From assembly GCA_009787625.1 (NCBI GenBank), contig WQSX01000022.1:1-43800 (forward strand): 43,800 bases of DNA, given 5' to 3'. Shown in pieces: positions 40,478-43,800 of the stretch. This DNA comes from Oscillospiraceae bacterium (lineage in GTDB: Bacteria; Bacillota; Clostridia; Oscillospirales; Oscillospiraceae). Numbering within the stretch: the first letter of the stretch is position 1; the number at the start of each line of letters is the position of its first letter. Below the pieces are notes generated by a model. The model was not told the DNA's origin. It searched no databases and saw only the letters and a program-made list of their open reading frames with translations. The translations under genes and the position numbers were made by a program.

Positions 40478-41038
40478 TTACTCCATAACACTGCCGTCGC
40501 TGTTTAATAGTGGCAGGTATTCAAGATATAAGATGTCGTCACGGAGTCGTGCGTCACCTTCGGCAAGCACAGCCATTTTGCCAACGATATTGCCTCCGGC
40601 TTTTTTGACTAGCTTTTCGACGGCACGTAAGGATTCACCTGTGCTGATTACATCATCGACGATGAGCACATTTTTGCCTTTCATAAGAGCCGCCTCGGAA
40701 GAATCGATGCAAAGTGTTTGCTGTTTAGCGGTTGTGATAGAGTGGAGTTCAACGGTAAAAACATCTTTCATGTAGAGTTTTGCGAGCTTGCGAGCGACGA
40801 TGTAGGTTGACTCGCCATTTTGTTTTGCCATTTCGTGGACAAGAGGGATACCCTTAGCCTCTGCGGTGATGATAATATCATGCTCCGGAGCAATCTTCAA
40901 AAGGTCACGTGCCGCCGCAACGGTCATCTCCACATCACCAAACAGCACAAACGCCGCAATACTGATATTCTCATTAATAGGGCAAATGGTAAGGTTCCTC
41001 TCAAGCCCGGCAATTTTCATCGGAAAAAATTCTTTCAT
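40478..41038 (-). CDS. Adenine phosphoribosyltransferase-like protein
   Basis: 186 residues. It starts KEFFPMKIAGLERNLTICPI and has the PRPP-binding motif VLIVDDVISTGESLRAVEKLV. The hood region reads AEAKGIPLVHEMAKQNGEST. This is the pattern of the type I phosphoribosyltransferases annotated as adenine/xanthine-type or PurR-like effector domains. The true base specificity is uncertain, since canonical Apt has a different N-terminus. Two starts compete: GTG at 41047 (3 bp after AAGGAG) and ATG at 41038 (12 bp after). ATG is chosen on codon preference. A good promoter lies at 41101-41129. Confidence 0.85.
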   Translation of the reverse strand: MKEFFPMKIAGLERNLTICPINENISIAAFVLFGDVEMTVAAARDLLKIAPEHDIIITAEAKGIPLVHEMAKQNGESTYIVARKLAKLYMKDVFTVELHSITTAKQQTLCIDSSEAALMKGKNVLIVDDVISTGESLRAVEKLVKKAGGNIVGKMAVLAEGDARLRDDILYLEYLPLLNSDGSVME

Positions 41039-41100
41039 TTTCGGCACTCACTCCTTGTATCAATTTATTGTTGTCTGGACAAGCGTTATTCTAACACAAT

Positions 41101-41129
41101 ATTATAGCATATCAAGAGTAATGTTGTAA
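41101..41129 (-). promoter_or_regulatory. Promoter of the phosphoribosyltransferase gene
   Basis: Minus-strand TTACAA (41129-41124), a 17-bp spacer and a perfect TATAAT (41106-41101). Confidence 0.65.
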
Positions 41130-41202
41130 AAAAATAATGTACAACAAAAATACTTTTTGAAAAGTCCGTGGAAAGTAGGTAGCGATTTCACTTGTCATCG
41201 TG

Positions 41203-41232
41203 TTGATAATGGTGTATATTTGGTGCTATAAA
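41203..41232 (+). promoter_or_regulatory. Promoter of the glyoxalase-like gene
   Basis: TTGATA (41203-41208), an 18-bp spacer and TATAAA (41227-41232), leaving a very short leader with AAGGAGG at 41238-41244. Confidence 0.55.
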
Positions 41233-41250
41233 TCTGAAGGAGGCGTATTT

Positions 41251-41619
41251 ATGAAATTTACGATGGTACACACTAATATTAACGTTATGGACATTCAAAA
41301 ATCCCTGACGTTTTATGAAAAAGCACTGGGTATGAAAGTGGAAAGACGCAAGAAAGCTGGAGATGGTTCATTTGAGCTGGTTTACATTTCAGACGGCATA
41401 TCTTCAAACACTCTGGAACTCACGTGGCTACGCGACAAGGAGACCCCATACGAGCTTGGTGATAACGAATCGCACATTGCATTTGTAACCGACGATTTTG
41501 ATGCCGCATTCAAGCTGCACAAAGAGATGGGTTGTATCTGCTTTGAAAACGAGTCGATGGGAATATACTTCATAGAGGACCCGGACGGCTACTGGCTCGA
41601 AATATTGCCGGCAAAGTAA
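41251..41619 (+). CDS. Glyoxalase I-like VOC-family protein
   Basis: 122 residues from the ATG at 41251, preceded by AAGGAGG 6 bp upstream. It is two beta-alpha-beta-beta-beta units of the vicinal oxygen chelate fold. All four metal ligands of glyoxalase I are present: His in VHTNINV, Glu in TLELTW, His in SHIAFVTDD and Glu in WLEILPAK. The sequence FYEKALGMKVERRK and YFIEDPDGYWLEI fit lactoylglutathione lyase-like proteins, which convert methylglyoxal hemithioacetal to a thioester. Clostridia often lack glutathione, so the thiol may be another one. Confidence 0.88.
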   Translation: MKFTMVHTNINVMDIQKSLTFYEKALGMKVERRKKAGDGSFELVYISDGISSNTLELTWLRDKETPYELGDNESHIAFVTDDFDAAFKLHKEMGCICFENESMGIYFIEDPDGYWLEILPAK

Positions 41620-41623
41620 TTAT

Positions 41624-41645
41624 GAGGCGGTATAACCCGCCTCAA
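41624..41645 (+). terminator. Short hairpin after the glyoxalase-like gene
   Basis: TGAGGCGG and CCGCCTCA (8-bp perfect stem, 6-nt loop) lie 4 bp after the stop, without a T run. A weak terminator candidate. Confidence 0.45.
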
Positions 41646-41649
41646 TTGA

Positions 41650-41823
41650 AAGGTTGGTAATGCGGTTGAAAATTTCTATATCGCCGAGAGCAGAATTTAC
41701 TATAGTACACGGGATGGCATATTTAACATAGACGTTGATGGAAATAATAAGCGGCAACTGAGTGATACTTTTGCATGGAGCGTTCGTGTGGTAGGTGAGT
41801 GGAATTCAGGATTTTCAAACTAA
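41650..41823 (+). pseudogene. Fragment of a DUF5050-type beta-propeller repeat protein
   Basis: An open frame without any start codon reads NAVENFYIAESRIYYSTRDG, continues FNIDVDGNNKRQLSDTFAWS and ends VRVVGEW...FSN at TAA. The pattern (IYYSxxDGIxxIxxDGxxxxxL...VVGxW) is that of DUF5050 repeats in clostridial surface proteins. Only about one and a half repeats remain, with no signal peptide or ribosome binding site, so it is a decayed remnant. Its stop overlaps the end of the convergent DUF4143 gene by 4 bp. Confidence 0.6.
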
Positions 41824-43136
41824 TCGCCAATCCGTTCCTTAAACTTCCAAAAAGCGTAGAGAGGTAAGACTCGATTCGACATTTCATCCAAAGAGGTTAG
41901 AACAGACTTTTCCGGATTAAACTTCTTGCAATACTCTGTGATTGAGCGAGCGCGTTTTGCTGTGCCTGCCTTCACTTCGATTGGGATAATATACTTTTTA
42001 TCATCTTGTACTATAAAGTCTACTTCCGCCTTTGCTGACCCTTCGGCGACCCAGTAGTATAAGTCTTTGTCTTTTAGTTTGCCATACATCATTTTTAATT
42101 CACAAGCTACGAAGTTTTCCGCCATCGCACCCTTGAATTCCTTATACGCAGGTGTATCTTCAAAAACTATGGAGGACGGCAAGTCCGCATGTCTCCGGAG
42201 TAATCCGATGTCACACATATATAACTTGAAAAAAGTGTGGTCTGCATAAGAAGAAATCGGATAATTAGGTTTTGCGATTTGCTCAACTTTATAGACCAGA
42301 CCTGCGTTGATGAGCCATATGAGTGCATCCTCTAAGTCTTTTGCTCTCCAGCTCTTTTTTACTTGGCTGAAGATGAATTTGCGATTTTCTTTACCAAGTT
42401 GACTTGGGATGGACTGCCAGACAGCAGAGATTTTCGGATAGTCTTTTGTGTCGGCGTACTTCACGAAGTCTTTTTGGTAGCCGAGCAGTATCTCATCTTG
42501 CTTCTTCTCAGTTTCCTCAATATCTTTCGTGTCAATCCAAGTTTGCACAGCCTCCGGCATACCGCCGACGGCGTGGAAATCTCTATATTTTTCTATTAGC
42601 TCATTTCTAAAATTCTTCCAAATGCCATCTTCAAGAGAACTCCGCTGTAATTCACCTGCAAGCATCTCGTTTTGGGCGTACAAAAATTCGTAGAAACTCA
42701 TGGGGTAGAGGGTTAAGAATTCAACCTTCCCAACAGGAAATGATGTTCCCTTTTTCATTGCGACACCGAGCAATGAACCGGCAGAAACAATGTGATATTC
42801 CGGTGAGTCCTCAAAAAAATACTTTAAGGAAGTGACAGCATTACCGCATTCTTGTATCTCATCGAAGATAATCAGAGTTTCCTGCGGTCTGATTGTTTTT
42901 CCGCGGGCAAGCCCTAAATCCTTGATAATTCGCTTCGGGTCTAAATCTTGCTCAAAGAAATCCTTGATTTTTGCATCTTTATCAAAGCGATAGTAGGCAA
43001 CATCCTCATAATATCGCTTCCCGAACTCTTCGATCAAAAAAGTTTTACCGCATTGCCGCACACCCTGCACAACGAGTGGCTTCTTGTGTGGGTTATCCTT
43101 CCATGCGATTAGGTCTTGCATTAAAAGTCTTTCCAT
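41820..43136 (-). CDS. AAA_14/DUF4143 family ATPase
   Basis: 438 residues from the ATG at 43136. A G-rich site (GGGGGGAG) lies just upstream, and the promoter at 43159-43187 excludes the longer frame up to 43223. Walker A is GVRQCGKT (25-32), Walker B is TLIIFDEIQEC, and a sensor-like SAGSLLGVA follows. The C-terminal DUF4143 region (about 215-430) includes AKAEVDFIVQDDKKYIIPIEVKAG, a D...ExK nuclease-fold pattern. These proteins occur in many copies in clostridia and Bacteroides and have no agreed function. The layout parallels the DUF234 ATPase at 5744-7168. Confidence 0.9.
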   Translation of the reverse strand: MERLLMQDLIAWKDNPHKKPLVVQGVRQCGKTFLIEEFGKRYYEDVAYYRFDKDAKIKDFFEQDLDPKRIIKDLGLARGKTIRPQETLIIFDEIQECGNAVTSLKYFFEDSPEYHIVSAGSLLGVAMKKGTSFPVGKVEFLTLYPMSFYEFLYAQNEMLAGELQRSSLEDGIWKNFRNELIEKYRDFHAVGGMPEAVQTWIDTKDIEETEKKQDEILLGYQKDFVKYADTKDYPKISAVWQSIPSQLGKENRKFIFSQVKKSWRAKDLEDALIWLINAGLVYKVEQIAKPNYPISSYADHTFFKLYMCDIGLLRRHADLPSSIVFEDTPAYKEFKGAMAENFVACELKMMYGKLKDKDLYYWVAEGSAKAEVDFIVQDDKKYIIPIEVKAGTAKRARSITEYCKKFNPEKSVLTSLDEMSNRVLPLYAFWKFKERIGD

Positions 43137-43158
43137 GACGCTCCCCCCCTTTGCAGTC

Positions 43159-43187
43159 ATTATAACATGATATAGGGGAGTTGGCAA
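43159..43187 (-). promoter_or_regulatory. Promoter of the DUF4143 ATPase gene
   Basis: Minus-strand TTGCCA (43187-43182), a 17-bp spacer and a perfect TATAAT (43164-43159), about 20 bp before the start codon. Confidence 0.8.
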
Positions 43188-43259
43188 CAAAATTACACTA
43201 TAGTTTTCGCTCATTTTCTGCAAAATTATACTTTATTTGAATTGTGCAGGAGCGCGGCT

Positions 43260-43352
43260 GTGTTAAACTCGATCCATCTTTTTAATAAGCAAGCACGTGC
43301 TGAAATCGCAAGTGGTGATTTTGTCCGCCACGAAGATATAGATTGGGAATAA
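43260..43352 (+). pseudogene. Tiny ORF resembling the C-terminal end of an antitoxin-type protein
   Basis: GTG at 43260 has AGGAG 7 bp upstream and opens 30 codons ending in TAA: LNSIHLFNKQARAEIASGDF then VRHEDIDWE. The phrase 'AEIASGDFVRHEDIDWE' is reminiscent of the tail of RelB/Phd-type antitoxins (A...IA.G...HED). It may be a remnant of such a gene or a genuine microprotein. The reading frame also continues upstream without ATG. Certainty is low. Confidence 0.3.
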
Positions 43353-43485
43353 TATAGTTCGGGGAAGAGATTCACGATTTTACAACTCAAATGTGTATTG
43401 CAAGTGTGAAAGCTTTTGTGATACACTTGCATCAAGCAAAGGCGTGGCGGTTAGCGTATTACTGAGCGAAAGCGAGGTGATGCCT
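43353..43485. other. Region before the 31-codon ORF
   Basis: No clear promoter for the 31-codon ORF is visible. An open frame continues upstream of it to an ATG at 43393 but lacks a ribosome binding site. Confidence 0.3.
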
Positions 43486-43581
43486 GTGATTCAATTCACC
43501 TTTCATATCTTCGGATATTCCGTTTCGATACGGGTGATGAAACTCATAGGAAAGCGTAAAAGCCGCCCCCGCGAAGGATAA
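43486..43581 (+). CDS. 31-codon basic/hydrophobic peptide, possible type I toxin-like ORF
   Basis: GTG at 43486 has GAGGTG (43474-43479) 6 bp upstream; an ATG at 43480 is also in frame but overlaps that site. The peptide reads MIQFTFHIFGYSVSIRVMKL then IGKRKSRPREG: a hydrophobic N-terminal half followed by a strongly basic tail, the general build of type I toxins such as Fst. Its stop lies inside the hairpin 43556-43591. A minus-strand promoter at 43644-43673 points at it. Identity is inferred only from layout, and no named family is recognised. Confidence 0.4.
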   Translation: MIQFTFHIFGYSVSIRVMKLIGKRKSRPREG

Positions 43582-43637
43582 CGGCTTTTACAAGTCAACC
43601 CAACGGGCTAACCACCCCGAAAGGAGGTTACGCCTTT
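43556..43637 (-). ncRNA. Possible short antisense RNA with two stem-loops
   Basis: From the minus-strand promoter at 43644-43673 a transcript would start near 43637. It would fold into GGAGGTTA/TAACCACC (43630-43609) and end in GTAAAAGCCG/CGGCTTTTAC (43591-43556), a perfect 10-bp stem. This 3' stem covers the end of the 31-codon ORF on the other strand. The U run after the stem is weak (GCTTTCC). Confidence 0.4.
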
Positions 43638-43643
43638 GCCCAT

Positions 43644-43673
43644 ATTGTAGCATTTTATCTACCGGCTTGTCAA
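43644..43673 (-). promoter_or_regulatory. Promoter opposing the 31-codon ORF
   Basis: Minus-strand TTGACA (43673-43668), an 18-bp spacer and TACAAT (43649-43644). Confidence 0.55.
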
Positions 43674-43693
43674 TCAATTTTTAGTCATCAACC

Positions 43694-43776
43694 TCATCTA
43701 GTATGTGTCAAGTAAAAGTGGGTGAAAATAAATTGCGGGTAAAATTCAGTAAAAAAAGTTTTTAGGCACTAGATGA
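43694..43776. repeat. Inverted repeat at the window edge, possible insertion-element end
   Basis: TCATCTAGT (43694-43702) and ACTAGATGA (43768-43776) are exact complements 65 bp apart. They enclose TGTGTCAAGTAAAAGTGGG, which has the look of a transposon terminus. No transposase is visible in the remaining 24 bases. Confidence 0.25.
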
Positions 43777-43800
43777 AAATGCTGACTGCGGTCATCTTTT

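Overview
The window looks like chromosome from a Gram-positive, moderately low-GC member of the Clostridia (Bacillota). The evidence is strong AGGAGG-type ribosome binding sites, TTGACA/TATAAT promoters, a class B sortase with its own cell-wall substrate, choline-binding-type wall repeats, a Cdd1-like helix-hairpin-helix protein, a one-piece tmRNA, and ahpC next to a PerR-type regulator. No species can be named from the sequence alone. There is no integrase, transposase gene, CRISPR array, rRNA or tRNA.

Layout. 1-1951: the 3' end of a GH94 sugar phosphorylase, then a MATE exporter. 1962-4865: a secreted repeat protein on the minus strand. 5024-5526: the tmRNA gene ssrA with its terminator and a small coding remnant. 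5625-8474: two plus-strand AAA+ ATPase genes, each with its own repeat architecture in the promoter or leader (paired inverted repeats; a 10-bp tandem array). 8471-14017: Cdd1-like protein, a chemoreceptor flanked by two related palindromic repeats, a lipoprotein, and a histidine kinase/response regulator pair. 14251-16539: an AraC-type regulator and an MFS exporter with an attenuator-like leader. 16648-19729: a wall-binding DUF3048 protein and a GT4 glycosyltransferase. 19962-24931: DsbA-like protein, a propeller-fused solute-binding lipoprotein, and a peroxide-defence cluster (ahpC, an AhpF N-domain protein, a perR-like gene). 25045-29074: an ABC exporter and cinA. 29341-36141: an unknown protein, then a class B sortase downstream of its probable VPQTG substrate, a 1567-residue adhesin. 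36494-41619: P5C dehydrogenase, MFS permease, YgjP-like metalloprotease, phosphoribosyltransferase, glyoxalase-like protein. 41650-43800: a DUF5050 remnant, an AAA_14/DUF4143 ATPase, two tiny ORFs, and a possible convergent antisense RNA.

The most unusual content is intergenic. A hairpin element of 94-95 bp occurs four times (19760, 26873, 27731, 30565) with fixed geometry: 36-bp arms around an invariant 23-nt loop. Part of the arm sequence differs between copies while pairing is kept, and in three copies every substitution mismatch becomes a G-U wobble on one RNA strand only. At least four other inverted-repeat families sit between genes. Two surface-protein genes (start codons at 18222 and 36141) share a leader in which one GCACAA-type segment can pair with either of two partners. 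The right end carries a layout resembling a type I toxin-antitoxin module: a 31-codon ORF, and an opposing promoter whose RNA would end in the hairpin covering the ORF's 3' end.

All functions are inferred from recognisable motifs. No database search or folding calculation was run.
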